Shown here: positions 1 to 10,640 of the stretch, in pieces
Layout of the letters: the number at the start of each line of letters is the position of its first letter
Position numbering within the stretch: the stretch's first letter is position 1
Notes under the pieces: model-generated
The model's input: only the letters and a program-made list of their open reading frames with translations
What the model was told of the DNA's origin: nothing
Databases searched by the model: none
Source: Shinella sp. CPCC 101442
Lineage (GTDB): Bacteria; Pseudomonadota; Alphaproteobacteria; Rhizobiales; Rhizobiaceae
Assembly: GCF_024704725.1 (NCBI RefSeq)
Contig: NZ_JALIQS010000006.1
Span: 62,001 to 126,000 of the forward strand
Reading direction: 5' to 3'
Length of the DNA stretch: 64,000 nt
Made by a program: the position numbers and the translations under genes

Positions 1-593
1 CCGACGTCGCCCTCGACGCGGGACTTGACGGCCCGGACGGCAATGATGTCGCGCATGATCGTCAGCTCGATCGGCTTGTCGGCACCCTTGCGGATCAGCG
101 TCAGCTTGATCGGCGTGTTGACCGCGCCGCGCATCTTCTCGACCGCTTCTTCAAGCTTGAGGCCACGCACATCGGCGCCGTCGATCTTCGAAATGAAGTC
201 GCCGGCCAGAACGCCTGCGCGGGCGGCCGGCGTGTCGTCGATCGGCGTGATGACCTTGACGAGTTCATCTTCCATCGTGACTTCGATGCCGAGGCCGCCG
301 AATTCGCCGCGCGTCTGCGTGCGCATGTCGTCGGCGTCCTTGGCATTCATGTAGGACGAATGCGGGTCGAGCGAGGTGAGCATGCCGTTGATGGCGTTCT
401 CGATCAGCTGGTCTTCCTTCGGCGGCGTCACGTACTGCGCGCGCACACGCTCGAACACATCGCCGAAGATGGAAAGCTCGCGATAGGTCGACGAGCCGGC
501 GGCTTCGGCGGGCAGCGTTGCCGTGTTGATGACGCTCATGGCCGTCGCACCCATGAGTGCACCGACGAGAACGAGTGAAGCCCTACGAATCAT
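1..593 (-). CDS. ctpA: S41 carboxy-terminal processing protease CtpA (3' part missing)
   Basis: N-terminal 197 codons of a periplasmic S41-family serine protease; the gene runs off the window start, so the catalytic Ser/Lys region is not visible. The ATG at 593-591 opens a signal-peptide-like stretch (MIRRASLVLVGALMGATA), followed by the family's typical helix with LDPHSSYM at about residues 70-77. A PDZ domain follows at about 95-175, with the GGLGIEV and AGVLAGDFI elements. The start overlaps the 3' end of the upstream envC-like gene by 11 bp, so the two are probably co-transcribed and translationally coupled. This pairing is common in alphaproteobacteria and fits a role in processing envelope proteins and cell-wall hydrolase regulators. 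The family call is firm; the substrate is unknown. Confidence 0.93.
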   Translation of the reverse strand, partial: MIRRASLVLVGALMGATAMSVINTATLPAEAAGSSTYRELSIFGDVFERVRAQYVTPPKEDQLIENAINGMLTSLDPHSSYMNAKDADDMRTQTRGEFGGLGIEVTMEDELVKVITPIDDTPAARAGVLAGDFISKIDGADVRGLKLEEAVEKMRGAVNTPIKLTLIRKGADKPIELTIMRDIIAVRAVKSRVEGDV

Positions 594-2013
594 TGCGTGC
601 CTTTCCAGAATATTTGGCGGACCACCACGGTTGGGAATCAACCGGTTTTCCGTTCTTTCGGAATTCAATGTAGAGTGTCGGCTTGTCTGTTTCCAGCGTC
701 AAAGCGTTGACACTCGCGACCCTTTTTTCACCCATCACGGCGAGCGGTTCACCCGCCACGACGAACTGTCCTTCCCGCACGTTCACCTTGTCCATGCCCG
801 AGAGCACCAGATGGTAGCCCTCGCCGGCATTCAGGATGATCATGCGGCCATAGCTGCGAAACGTTCCGGCAAAGACGATCCATCCGTCCGACGGCGCCGT
901 GACGAGGGCGCCCGCATTGGTCGCCAGCGTCACGCCCTGCGATTCGTGGCCGGTGCCGTCCGCTTCGCCGAACCGGCGCAGCACGTCGCCCGCCGCGGGA
1001 TAGTCGAGTTTTGCCTGCAATTCCTGAAATTCGTATGCCGGAGCAATGCGGTTTTTGTCGGGCACGCTGTCGCGGGCGAGAGCCCTCGCCTTCTCGCGTT
1101 CGGCGTCCGATTGGTTGCGCCGTTCTTCTTCCTGGGACTTGGCGAGCGCTGCGGCATCGCGTACCGAACCGATCTCGCGCTCGAGGCCACCGATGAGCCC
1201 TTCGAGACTGGTCGCGCGCGCCGCCAGTTCTTCGGCACGGCGGCGCTCGGCGGCGAGCGTACGATTGTTCGTCGTGGCAAGCGCCTCGTTCTGGGCAATC
1301 AGCAGTTCGGACCGCTTTTCCTCCTCGACGCGCAACTGCATGGCGTCGGTCAGTTCCGTGCGCTCGCGGTCGATGTCGCTCTTGATGTCCATCAGTGCGG
1401 AGAGGTCGTCGATGAGTTCGTTCGTCTCCTTGCGGATACCGGGCACGACGGCGCCAAGCAGGATGGCGCTGCGCACCGAAGAGAGTGCGTCATCCGGCGT
1501 CACCAGCAAAGCGGGCGGGGGATTGCGGCCCATGCGCTGGAGGGCGGCGAGCACTTCGGAAAGAAGGCCGCGGCGGTCGTGCAGCGAAGCGCGCACGCCC
1601 GCCTCGCGCTCGCGCATGCCTTCGAGCCGCTTTTCGCCGGCGAGGATCTTCTCTTCCATGTCCTTGCGCATCGCCGCGGATTTCAGGATTTCGTCGCGCA
1701 GGCTCTGGCGCGATTTTTCCAGCTTGGCGATTTCGGCTTCCAGCGCCTTCGTCTTCTCGTCGGAGACGGTGATCGACTGGGAAAGCGCTTCAAGCTCGCG
1801 GCGCGTGCTGTCGCGGCGCAGCGACAGGGCGGCGGCGGGATCGACCGCGGCCTTTGGCAGGGATCCGGTCTTTTCCAGCGTGACGTCGGCCTCGTTCGGC
1901 TCTGCGAAGATGGGGGCGGGCAACAGGACGAGCGAGAGCACAGCCGAAAGCACTGCCGGCCGCAGCAGGCGGCTGGCAGCTTTACCCGGACTGGCTGTGC
2001 CGGTTTTTCTCAT
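583..2013 (-). CDS. EnvC-like murein hydrolase activator (degenerate LytM/M23 domain)
   Basis: A 476-residue exported protein. The ATG at 2013 has a good Shine-Dalgarno (GGAAG) and begins a signal peptide ending near PAPIFA (about residue 37). A long charged coiled coil follows (about 55-310, rich in E/K/R/L). The C-terminus is a LytM/peptidase M23 fold (about 345-476) ending LYIEFRKNGKPVDSQPWW. The usual zinc ligands are not apparent: the HxxxD position reads HESQG and the HxH position reads LVLSG. It therefore looks like a non-catalytic activator of amidases, as known for EnvC, rather than an endopeptidase. The frame is open further upstream to 2163, but that extension lacks a signal peptide. 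It overlaps ctpA by 11 bp, and that pairing supports a role in septal peptidoglycan splitting. Confidence 0.88.
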   Translation of the reverse strand: MRKTGTASPGKAASRLLRPAVLSAVLSLVLLPAPIFAEPNEADVTLEKTGSLPKAAVDPAAALSLRRDSTRRELEALSQSITVSDEKTKALEAEIAKLEKSRQSLRDEILKSAAMRKDMEEKILAGEKRLEGMREREAGVRASLHDRRGLLSEVLAALQRMGRNPPPALLVTPDDALSSVRSAILLGAVVPGIRKETNELIDDLSALMDIKSDIDRERTELTDAMQLRVEEEKRSELLIAQNEALATTNNRTLAAERRRAEELAARATSLEGLIGGLEREIGSVRDAAALAKSQEEERRNQSDAEREKARALARDSVPDKNRIAPAYEFQELQAKLDYPAAGDVLRRFGEADGTGHESQGVTLATNAGALVTAPSDGWIVFAGTFRSYGRMIILNAGEGYHLVLSGMDKVNVREGQFVVAGEPLAVMGEKRVASVNALTLETDKPTLYIEFRKNGKPVDSQPWWSAKYSGKARNDS

Positions 2014-2163
2014 CGTCTTCCAAAAATCCGTTTTCACCGCTCTATGCTGATTTGGCGTTTTCGCCAAGAAATCCCGCAGCCCGGAAATCACTTGGACAGA
2101 AGAGCGCCAAAAATACGGCCTCTGCCATCCTGAACTCTGGGGCTTGCGCCGCGATGACTTCAA

Positions 2164-2207
2164 GCAATTCCAGCAAAGGCGGGCAGCGGTTCTGCGTCCG
2201 GAATTGC
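2164..2207 (+). repeat. 44-bp rhizobial-type palindromic repeat, copy 1
   Basis: The element begins GCAATTCC and ends GGAATTGC, so its ends form an 8-bp inverted repeat around a conserved core (AGCGGTT, TGCGTCC). A copy in opposite orientation at 2794-2837 matches at 38 of 44 positions by manual alignment. The two copies bracket rlmH. It lies just downstream of the rlmH stop and may act as an RNA hairpin in the transcript. Confidence 0.8.
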
Positions 2208-2217
2208 GGAGAAAACA

Positions 2218-2700
2218 TCAGCTTCTGTGATAGGGGTGGCCGGAAAGAATGGTGACGGCGCGATAAAGCTGTTCGGCAAGCAGGATACGCACGAGCTGGT
2301 GCGGCCAGGTCATCTTGCCCAGGCACAACATGGTGTCGGCGCGGTCGTAGAGGGAAGGGTCGAGCCCGTCGGCGCCGCCGATGGCGATCATCAGCTCGCG
2401 TTTTCCCGCGTCGCGAAAACCGCCGACAAGATTGGCAAAGCCGGGTGAATCGAGCGATTTGCCGCGCTCGTCGAGCAGGATCAGCACGGCGCCGTCGGGC
2501 AGCGCCTTTTCCAGCATCGCCGCTTCCTCGCGCTTGCGCGTCTCGGCGTTGCCGGCCCGGCTTTCGCCGACTTCGGTCATCTTGCCGAGTTCCAGGCCGA
2601 TGGCGGGACCGGCCTTCGCGAAGCGGTCGATATAGCGGGCCGCAAGATCCTTCTCAGGGCCGGCCTTGAGCCGTCCAACTGCAAAAAGTCCAACCCGCAT
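2218..2700 (-). CDS. rlmH: 23S rRNA (pseudouridine1915-N3)-methyltransferase RlmH
   Basis: A 160-residue SPOUT-class methyltransferase that uses SAM to methylate pseudouridine 1915 in helix 69 of 23S rRNA, in the cytoplasm on the 70S ribosome. Family signatures are visible: LLDERGKSLDSPGFA at about residues 74-88, the knot loop IGGADGLDP (about 106-114), and the C-terminal KMTWPHQLVRILLAEQLYRA with the terminal HPYHRS. The length equals the family norm. The ATG at 2700 is the natural start (MRVGLFAVGRLKAGPE). It lies downstream of rsfS in the same direction with about 136 bp between, and both flanks carry an inverted 44-bp repeat. The pairing with another ribosome-biogenesis gene is typical. 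Confidence 0.97.
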   Translation of the reverse strand: MRVGLFAVGRLKAGPEKDLAARYIDRFAKAGPAIGLELGKMTEVGESRAGNAETRKREEAAMLEKALPDGAVLILLDERGKSLDSPGFANLVGGFRDAGKRELMIAIGGADGLDPSLYDRADTMLCLGKMTWPHQLVRILLAEQLYRAVTILSGHPYHRS

Positions 2701-2793
2701 CGCCCGAAGCCCTGTCCGTTCGGGTGGCGCCTAAGCCTTGCGCCACCGGTTTCCTCGCCAGACAGGTGCCCGGCGTTTGCTCTTTTCTCTGCC

Positions 2794-2837
2794 GCAATTC
2801 CGGACGCAAAACCGCTTCGCACTTTTGCCGGAATTGC
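2794..2837 (-). repeat. 44-bp rhizobial-type palindromic repeat, copy 2 (inverted)
   Basis: Opposite-orientation partner of the element at 2164-2207 (38/44 identical when reverse-complemented). Its outer base overlaps the last base of the rsfS stop codon, so it forms a hairpin at the very start of the rsfS 3' UTR. Confidence 0.8.
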
Positions 2838-3250
2838 TAGTGAACCGTGCCGTCTTCCATTTCGGGAGCCGCCCACATCCGTTCGATGTTGTAGAACTCC
2901 CGGATCTCGGGCCGGAACACATGGACGATGATATCGCCCGTATCGATCAGCACCCAGTCGCCGGCTTCAAGGCCCTCGACACGGGCATTGCCCAGGCCTT
3001 CGTCCTTCAGGTCGGAAATGAGGTGATCGGCAATCGCCATGACGTGACGGTTCGAGCGTCCGGACACGACCACCATGTAGTCGCCCAGCGCCGATTTACC
3101 GGCAATGTCGATCGTGACGATATCTTCTGCCTTCGAGTCCTCGAGGCTTGTGAGGACCAGGTGAAGGGCACGGTCGGCGGCATCGTCGCTGCGGCCCGCG
3201 CTCCTGGAGAAAACGCCGATGACGTTTCCCTTTGCGTGCGCTGTTGTCAG
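2837..3250 (-). CDS. rsfS: Ribosome silencing factor RsfS
   Basis: RsfS/Iojap binds ribosomal protein L14 and blocks subunit joining when nutrients are short. The core is clear: LEDSKAEDIVTIDI, ALGDYMVVVSGRSNRHV, GDWVLIDTGDIIVHVF and the C-terminal REFYNIERMW. The start is uncertain. A strong Shine-Dalgarno (GGAAAGGAA) stands 5 nt before a CTG at 3250, giving LTTAHAKG..., which I prefer (137 residues). The next conventional start is a GTG at 3313, with no ribosome-binding site, giving 158 residues. It sits between nadD and rlmH on the minus strand, a usual arrangement. Confidence 0.92.
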   Translation of the reverse strand: MTTAHAKGNVIGVFSRSAGRSDDAADRALHLVLTSLEDSKAEDIVTIDIAGKSALGDYMVVVSGRSNRHVMAIADHLISDLKDEGLGNARVEGLEAGDWVLIDTGDIIVHVFRPEIREFYNIERMWAAPEMEDGTVH

Positions 3251-3376
3251 GTTCGTTCCTTTCCGTAAAACAGGTCTGGCACGTCTCGTGCCGGTATATG
3301 TAGGCCCCGGCACATACTAAATGTAGGCACCAATGGTTACCACTTTCAAGACGTCACTTCTGAGGGATGGTTTTCT

Positions 3377-3961
3377 CTAGGTTTCGCCCTTGCGCAGCGC
3401 CGTGGAACTGAGTGGTGAACGCGGCCCGTGGATGAAGGTCCAGGCGGGTGCCCGTCGACCCGGCAGGCTCATCGCATCCTCCTCGTCGACACGGGCATAG
3501 TCGAAGGTCTTGGCCATGCGCGAGGAGAGGTAGGCGAGCGTCGAGCCCGGACGGTCGATGACGGCGATGGGGAAGGTGCCGGCGATCTTCTGCCAGTTCT
3601 GCCACTTGTGGAAGGTTTTGAGATTGTCGGCGCCCATGATCCAGACGAAGTTGACGCCGCGGTTCAGCGCCTGCACGCGCTCCAGCGTCTTGGCCGTATA
3701 GCTCTGGCCGAGCCGCTTCTCGAAGGCCGTCACCTTAACCCGGGGCCCAGGCGCGATCGCCTCGCTGAGGCGGATGCGTTCGGCGAGCGGGGCCAGTTCC
3801 TTGTGATCTTTCAGCGGGTTGCCCGGCGTCACCATCCACCAGAGTTGGTCGAGGCCGAGGCGGCGCAGCGCGGTTTCGGCGACCAGCGCATGGCCCTGGT
3901 GCGGTGGGTTGAAGGAGCCGCCGAACAGGCCGACCGCCATGCCTTTTTCGACATGCGGCAT
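3377..3961 (-). CDS. nadD: Nicotinate-nucleotide adenylyltransferase NadD
   Basis: Joins ATP and nicotinate mononucleotide to form deamido-NAD in the cytoplasmic NAD pathway. The nucleotidyltransferase signature GLFGGSFNPPHQGH is at about residues 11-24, WWMVTPGNPLK follows, and the C-terminal motif is PLSSTALRKG (the ISSTxxR-type motif). With the ATG at 3961 the protein is 194 residues, normal for the family. A GTG at 3997, 2 bp after the proA stop, is an alternative. It follows proBA directly on the same strand and precedes rsfS, so obgE-proB-proA-nadD-rsfS-rlmH may be one long transcription unit. Confidence 0.96.
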   Translation of the reverse strand: MPHVEKGMAVGLFGGSFNPPHQGHALVAETALRRLGLDQLWWMVTPGNPLKDHKELAPLAERIRLSEAIAPGPRVKVTAFEKRLGQSYTAKTLERVQALNRGVNFVWIMGADNLKTFHKWQNWQKIAGTFPIAVIDRPGSTLAYLSSRMAKTFDYARVDEEDAMSLPGRRAPAWTFIHGPRSPLSSTALRKGET

Positions 3962-3998
3962 CTTCAGATAGCGTGTCTCGACCGCGTCCGCCGTCACT

Positions 3999-5276
3999 TC
4001 AGGGCCGCACCTGTCCGGTGCCGCGCACCCGGTATTTGAAGGAGGTAAGCTGTTCGACGCCGACGGGGCCGCGCGCATGCATCTTTCCGGTCGCGATGCC
4101 GATCTCGCCGCCCATGCCGAACTCGCCGCCATCGGCGAACTGGGTGGAGGCATTGTGCAAGAGGATCGCCGAATCGATTTCAGTGAAGAAGCGTTCGACG
4201 ACTGCGGGGTCTTCGGCGATAACGGCTTCCGTATGGGCCGAGGACCAGCGGTTGATATGCTCGATGGCACCTGAGATGCCGTCGACCAGCGAGACGGAGA
4301 TGATGGCGTCGAGATATTCCGTCGACCAGTCCGTTTCGCTCGCCGCGACGAGATTTTCAATGCGGCTGCGGATTTCGTCTGTCGCGCGCACTTCGCAGCC
4401 GGCGGCAAGCAGGCCTTCGACGAGCGGTGCCAGATGCGTATCGACAACCGCGCGGTCGACCAGCAGCGTTTCCGCAGCACCGCAGATGCCGGTGCGGCGC
4501 ATCTTTGCGTTCACGACGATCTTCTTCGCCATCTCCAGATCGGCGGATTTGTCGACATAGATATGGCAGAGACCTTCGAGATGGGCGAAGACCGGCACGC
4601 GGGCCTCGCTCTGCACGCGGGCGACGAGGTTCTTGCCGCCGCGCGGTACGATGACGTCGATGGCGCCATTGAGGCCGGACAGCATGGCGCCGACGGCGGC
4701 GCGGTCCGTTACCGGCACGTATTGGATCGCGTGTTCCGGCAGGCCGGCGGCTTTGAGGCCGGTGGCAAGGCAGGAATGGATCGCCTGCGATGAATTCGCG
4801 CTGTCGGAACCGCCGCGCAGAATCACGGCGTTGCCGGCCTTGAGGCAGAGAGCACCCGCATCCGCCGTCACGTTCGGGCGGCTCTCGTAGATCACGCCGA
4901 TGACGCCGAGCGGCGTGCGCACGCGCTCGATATGCAGGCCGTTCGGCCGGTCCCATTCGGCGATGATGTCGCCGACCGGGTCCTTCAGATCCGCGATATC
5001 GCGGATGGCGGTGGCGATGCCCTCTATGCGCTCCGGTGTCAGCGTCAGCCGGTCGATGAAGGAGGCGGCGACGCCGCTCTCCCGTGCATTGGCCAGATCG
5101 ATGGCATTGGCGGCCAGGATGGTCTCGCGGTTTGCAAAAATCTCGGCCGCCATGGCTTCCAGCGCGCGGTTCTTCTGCCCGGGCGTGGCAATGGCCAACG
5201 GCCGGGCGGCGGCGCGGGCGTTGCGGCCGATCTCGGCCATCAGGGCATCGATTTCGGTCTTGACCTGGTCAAGCAT
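3999..5276 (-). CDS. proA: Glutamate-5-semialdehyde dehydrogenase (gamma-glutamyl phosphate reductase) ProA
   Basis: NADPH-dependent reduction of gamma-glutamyl phosphate to glutamate-5-semialdehyde, the second step of proline synthesis. It is 425 residues, the family length. Visible signatures are [33 protein letters not shown] (positions about 126-158, given here in outline), the catalytic cysteine region [15 protein letters not shown] (about 263-277), and [22 protein letters not shown] near the end. The ATG at 5276 overlaps the 3' end of proB by 8 bp, so the two proline enzymes are translationally coupled. No disruption is seen. Confidence 0.97.
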   Translation of the reverse strand: MLDQVKTEIDALMAEIGRNARAAARPLAIATPGQKNRALEAMAAEIFANRETILAANAIDLANARESGVAASFIDRLTLTPERIEGIATAIRDIADLKDPVGDIIAEWDRPNGLHIERVRTPLGVIGVIYESRPNVTADAGALCLKAGNAVILRGGSDSANSSQAIHSCLATGLKAAGLPEHAIQYVPVTDRAAVGAMLSGLNGAIDVIVPRGGKNLVARVQSEARVPVFAHLEGLCHIYVDKSADLEMAKKIVVNAKMRRTGICGAAETLLVDRAVVDTHLAPLVEGLLAAGCEVRATDEIRSRIENLVAASETDWSTEYLDAIISVSLVDGISGAIEHINRWSSAHTEAVIAEDPAVVERFFTEIDSAILLHNASTQFADGGEFGMGGEIGIATGKMHARGPVGVEQLTSFKYRVRGTGQVRP

Positions 5277-6438
5277 GGCTCACGTCCTTTCCCGCCTCCG
5301 CGGCCGACGCGGCAAGGCCGGTCACCACGAGGTCGTCCCGGTGCACCATCGCGGCGCGGCCGGCATAACCGAGGACTTCTGCGATGTCGGCGGATTTCTT
5401 GCCGACGATCAGGCGCGCTTCGTCCGCGTCGTAGCCGGCAAGGCCGCGGGCGATCTCGCGCCCGTTGCTGCCATAGATCGAGACGGTATCACCGCGTGAA
5501 AAAGAGCCCCAGACACCGCGAACACCGGCGGGCAGCAGGCTTTTGCCGGCGCTCAGCGCCGTTTCCGCCCCGGCATCGATTTCCAGCCGGCCGGCCGGCT
5601 GCAGCTGCCCGGCAATCCAGGTCTTGCGCGCCGTGACGGGCGAACCCGAAGGGGCAAACCACGAGGAGCGTGCACCCTCTTCGATGGAACGCAGGGGATG
5701 GTCGACCTTGCCCGACGCGATGATCATGGCGCAGCCCGCCCCTGTGGCGATCTTGCCGGCATCGATCTTGGTGCGCATGCCGCCACGCGACAGTTCCGAA
5801 GCCGCACCGCCGGCCATCGCCTCGATCTCGGGCGTGATGGCGTCGATCGTTTCGAGGAAGCGTGCGTCGGGATCAAGATGCGGCGGGGCCGTATAGAGCC
5901 CGTCGATATCGGAAAGCAGCACGAGCAGATCCGCACCCGTCATCGTCGCGACACGGGCGGCCAGCCGATCATTGTCGCCATAGCGGATTTCCGTGGTGGC
6001 GACCGTGTCATTCTCGTTGATAATAGGCACGGAGCCGAGTTTCAGCAGCTGGTTGATCGTCGCACGCGCATTGAGATAGCGACGGCGCTCTTCCGTATCG
6101 CCGAGCGTCAGGAGAATCTGGCCGGCAACGATATCGTCCGCCGAGAGGCTCTCCGACCAGGCGCGCGCCAGCGCGATCTGGCCGACGGCCGCCGCCGCCT
6201 GGCTTTCCTCCAGCTTCAAGGCACCTGCCGGCACCTTCAGCACGGAGCGGCCGAGCGCGATGGCGCCCGAGGAGACGACAAGCACGTCCGTGCCGCCCGC
6301 CTTCAGCGCCGCGATGTCCCTGCACATCGCATCGAGCCAGGCCTTTTTCAGGCCGGTGGCGCGGTCGACGAGCAGGGCGGAGCCGATCTTGATCACAATC
6401 CGGCGGTATTTTCCGAGCGGTTTGCGGTTTTTCGTCAT
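5269..6438 (-). CDS. proB: Glutamate 5-kinase ProB
   Basis: Phosphorylates L-glutamate, the first committed and usually proline-inhibited step of proline synthesis. It is 389 residues from the ATG at 6438: an amino-acid-kinase domain (about 10-260; [51 protein letters not shown]) followed by a PUA domain (about 285-370; [20 protein letters not shown]). I start at MTKNRKPLG because it falls 1 bp after the obgE stop. Upstream in-frame starts at 6459 or 6516 would run into obgE. It overlaps proA by 8 bp. Confidence 0.96.
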   Translation of the reverse strand: MTKNRKPLGKYRRIVIKIGSALLVDRATGLKKAWLDAMCRDIAALKAGGTDVLVVSSGAIALGRSVLKVPAGALKLEESQAAAAVGQIALARAWSESLSADDIVAGQILLTLGDTEERRRYLNARATINQLLKLGSVPIINENDTVATTEIRYGDNDRLAARVATMTGADLLVLLSDIDGLYTAPPHLDPDARFLETIDAITPEIEAMAGGAASELSRGGMRTKIDAGKIATGAGCAMIIASGKVDHPLRSIEEGARSSWFAPSGSPVTARKTWIAGQLQPAGRLEIDAGAETALSAGKSLLPAGVRGVWGSFSRGDTVSIYGSNGREIARGLAGYDADEARLIVGKKSADIAEVLGYAGRAAMVHRDDLVVTGLAASAAEAGKDVSHA

Positions 6439-6439
6439 C

Positions 6440-8396
<1,957 letters not shown>

Positions 8397-8424
8397 GAAC
8401 GGGGCGGATTTTTCCGCCCCGTTC
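8397..8424. terminator. Bidirectional hairpin terminator between the EEP hydrolase and the GNAT pair
   Basis: A perfect 12-bp stem (GAACGGGGCGGA with its complement TCCGCCCCGTTC) around a TTTT loop, directly after the hydrolase stop codon. It lies between convergent genes and could serve both. Confidence 0.85.
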
Positions 8425-8429
8425 CTGTT

Positions 8430-9020
8430 TTACCGCCGCGGGGACGCCGGGCGAAAATCACCCGGCTCCAGCAGCGTTTCGATATGCGGCACCATCGCGC
8501 CGCGGGCGACGCTGAACACGTCGCTGCATCCCGTGATGCGGAAGCCCGCCTTTTCCTGCACCCTGAGGGAGGGAGCATTGTCGGCGAAGACGCCGGAGCG
8601 GATCGCCGTGCCCGGCATGCGCATCAGGAAACGGGCGGTTGCCGCATGCACCGCCTCGCTCATATAGCCGCGCCGCCAGTAGAAGCGGTTCAGCCAATAG
8701 CCGAGTTCCCATTCGCCGCCGCGCCGCTCGAAGGAAACGCAGCCTATATGCACGTCGTCGCCGGCGGTGATGGCGAAGGCCCAGCCCTCGTTGAGATCGG
8801 TGGTCATGAGCGAAAGCCATTCGGTCGCATCCTGCCGGTCATAGGGGGCGGGGACCCGCGCCAGCATGCGCGAGACCTGGAAGTCGGCAAGCGACTGGGC
8901 GATGGCATCCGCATCGGACATGCGGTGCGGGCGCAGCGTCAGGCGTGCCGTTGTGACGGTCGGGCAGGGGCCGGGACCGCTGACGCGCGGCCGTTCGACT
9001 GGGGTTTGCATGGCGTTCAT
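8430..9020 (-). CDS. GNAT family N-acetyltransferase (RimJ/RimL-like), second of a pair
   Basis: A 196-residue acetyl-CoA-dependent acetyltransferase of the Acetyltransf_3 (RimJ/RimL) type. It has TTARLTLRPHRMSDADAIA near the N-terminus, ELGYWLNRFYWRRGYMSEAV (pantetheine-binding beta4-alpha3, about residues 118-137), and SLRVQEKAGFRITG near the end. The ATG at 9020 overlaps the TGA of the preceding GNAT gene (ATGA), so it is translationally coupled to it. The two proteins share motif order and look like diverged tandem paralogs. The substrate is unknown. A frame open to 9293 is ignored because it lies inside the neighbour. Confidence 0.87.
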   Translation of the reverse strand: MNAMQTPVERPRVSGPGPCPTVTTARLTLRPHRMSDADAIAQSLADFQVSRMLARVPAPYDRQDATEWLSLMTTDLNEGWAFAITAGDDVHIGCVSFERRGGEWELGYWLNRFYWRRGYMSEAVHAATARFLMRMPGTAIRSGVFADNAPSLRVQEKAGFRITGCSDVFSVARGAMVPHIETLLEPGDFRPASPRR

Positions 9021-9649
9021 CGCATGCCTCCCCAGCTTTTCAGCGAGACCCAGGTCTTGCGGTCGAGCCTGTACCATTCGACGGGCACCATGCCACCGAC
9101 GGCAAGGCTCTGCACCATGCCGGTCGCCTGGAACTGGAAGCCGCACTTCTGGATGACCCGCCGCGACGGGATGTTCATGACCCGGCAGCGCGCATCGATC
9201 TGGTCGACGTCCCGCGTGCGGAAGACCATGTCGATCAGCGCATGCGCGGCTTCCGTGACATATCCCTGGTTCCAATAGGGCTCGCCCAGCCAATAGCCCA
9301 GCTCGACGGTGCGTCCGTCCTCATGCGGCTCTATCCCGCAGCAACCGAGGAAGGCGCCGTTGTCGGCTTTCGTAATGGCGTAGACGCACTTGCCAATCGC
9401 GCCGGCGCGTGTGCGTCGCACGAAATCGGCGGCATCCGCAACCGTGTAGGGATGCGGCATGCGGGCGACCATGTTGGCGATATTGGCGTTGTTGGCGAGA
9501 TGGGCAAGGGCGTCGATGTCGTCTTCGTGCGGGGCTCTCATGACGAGCCGCGGCGACAATAAGATCGGGCAATCGGTCCTTGACCGGTCAGGCCTCAGCC
9601 TTTCCTTGGGAGACCGCGATTGGTCTCCCCTCAACAAATCGGTTTGCAT
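9017..9649 (-). CDS. GNAT family N-acetyltransferase (RimJ/RimL-like), first of a pair
   Basis: A 210-residue acetyltransferase with LSPRLVMRAPHEDDIDALAHLANN, ELGYWLGEPYWNQGYVTEAAH (cofactor-binding region) and SRRVIQKCGFQFQATG in family order (positions about 30-53, 119-139 and 168-183). The ATG at 9649 has an excellent Shine-Dalgarno (GGAGG, 7-nt spacer), which decides the start although homology begins about 30 residues in. It overlaps the next GNAT gene by 4 bp. It lies just past a hairpin terminator that follows rpmA, so its expression may depend on read-through or a weak local promoter. The acceptor substrate is unknown. Confidence 0.87.
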   Translation of the reverse strand: MQTDLLRGDQSRSPKERLRPDRSRTDCPILLSPRLVMRAPHEDDIDALAHLANNANIANMVARMPHPYTVADAADFVRRTRAGAIGKCVYAITKADNGAFLGCCGIEPHEDGRTVELGYWLGEPYWNQGYVTEAAHALIDMVFRTRDVDQIDARCRVMNIPSRRVIQKCGFQFQATGMVQSLAVGGMVPVEWYRLDRKTWVSLKSWGGMR

Positions 9650-9668
9650 GGTTCAGTCCTCCAGAACG

Positions 9669-9706
9669 AAAAAGGGAGATAAGGTCTTGCCTCATCTCCC
9701 TTTTTC
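9669..9706. terminator. Hairpin terminator downstream of rpmA, ahead of the GNAT pair
   Basis: AAAAAGGGAGAT and its complement ATCTCCCTTTTT form a stem that continues imperfectly towards the loop. Runs of A and T flank it, so it can act in both directions. It separates rplU-rpmA from the same-strand GNAT genes. Confidence 0.8.
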
Positions 9707-9775
9707 TTCTTCAGGCCTGAAACCTGTAGCGCCAGCCGGGTCATGAGACACCGGCTGTTTTAGAGCGCTACCGGC

Positions 9776-10045
9776 TTATTCCGCTGCTTCCGCTTTCGGG
9801 GCTACAGACACGTAAATGCGACCGTTGGCCTTCGTACGGAAATTCACATTGCCAGCTGTAAGAGCGAAGATCGTGTGATCCTTGCCGAGGCCGACATTGG
9901 CACCGGGATGCCACTGCGTGCCGCGCTGACGGAGGATGATGTTGCCTGCGAGGACGGCTTCGCCGCCGAACTTCTTCACGCCGAGGCGCTTGGACTGGGA
10001 ATCGCGACCGTTGCGCGAGGAGCCGCCAGCTTTTTTGTGTGCCAT
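9776..10045 (-). CDS. rpmA: 50S ribosomal protein L27
   Basis: An 89-residue protein starting [20 protein letters not shown], the invariant N-terminus of L27 that reaches the peptidyl-transferase centre. It also has LGVKKFGGE and [12 protein letters not shown]. The C-terminus ends in an acidic/alanine tail (KAEAAE). It lies 25 bp downstream of rplU, the usual two-gene ribosomal operon, and is followed by a hairpin terminator. There is no N-terminal extension of the Firmicutes type. Confidence 0.98.
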   Translation of the reverse strand: MAHKKAGGSSRNGRDSQSKRLGVKKFGGEAVLAGNIILRQRGTQWHPGANVGLGKDHTIFALTAGNVNFRTKANGRIYVSVAPKAEAAE

Positions 10046-10070
10046 GGGAGTTCTCCTTTACCTGTCCGGA

Positions 10071-10439
10071 TTATTCGGCCGCAGCTTCGGCGGCTTCAGA
10101 CTTCTTGGAAGCCTTCTTAGCCTTGCCGGCGCCGGCGATGTCGATGATGCGGACGGTCGTGTTGTGCTGACGATGGCCGCGCGAGCGCTTCGAGTTCTGG
10201 CGACGACGCTTCTTGAAGGCGATGACCTTCTTGGCGCGGCCGTGCTCGACGACTTCTGCGGTGACGATTGCGCCTTCGACGAAGGGCGCACCGATCGTCG
10301 CATCGGCGCCGACGCCGACCATCAGCACTTCGGTGAATTCGATCTTCGCACCAGCGTCGCCCGACAGCTTTTCAATCGTCAGAACGTCGTTGGCGGCCAC
10401 GCGGTACTGCTTACCGCCGGTCTTGATGACTGCGAACAT
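10071..10439 (-). CDS. rplU: 50S ribosomal protein L21
   Basis: A 122-residue protein starting [20 protein letters not shown], with [14 protein letters not shown] and the [16 protein letters not shown] motif that binds 23S rRNA. A lysine/alanine-rich tail (about residues 100-122) extends beyond the E. coli length, as is usual in alphaproteobacteria. The start is the ATG at 10439, preceded by GAAAGGATATAAA. It is the first gene of the rplU-rpmA operon. Confidence 0.98.
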   Translation of the reverse strand: MFAVIKTGGKQYRVAANDVLTIEKLSGDAGAKIEFTEVLMVGVGADATIGAPFVEGAIVTAEVVEHGRAKKVIAFKKRRRQNSKRSRGHRQHNTTVRIIDIAGAGKAKKASKKSEAAEAAAE

Positions 10440-10640
10440 TTTATATCCTTTCATGTTCGTGCCGGCTCTTTGTCCCAGAGGGCAAGGCCGTCTTTTTATC
10501 AGTCGCGGAAATGACGATGCATTGGCGCATCGCCGGCTCAAACGGTTCTTTGCAGGAGGCGGTGCTTGAAAAGACAAGATCCGCGCGACACAAAGAACCA
10601 GCGTTGCGGCACAAGTGAGACCTATGCCACTGCACCTTGC

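Noticed and set aside
523-2133. 536-codon open frame on the + strand opposite envC
   Set aside because: Antisense of a clear EnvC-like gene; composition typical of a GC-rich shadow frame with no domain.
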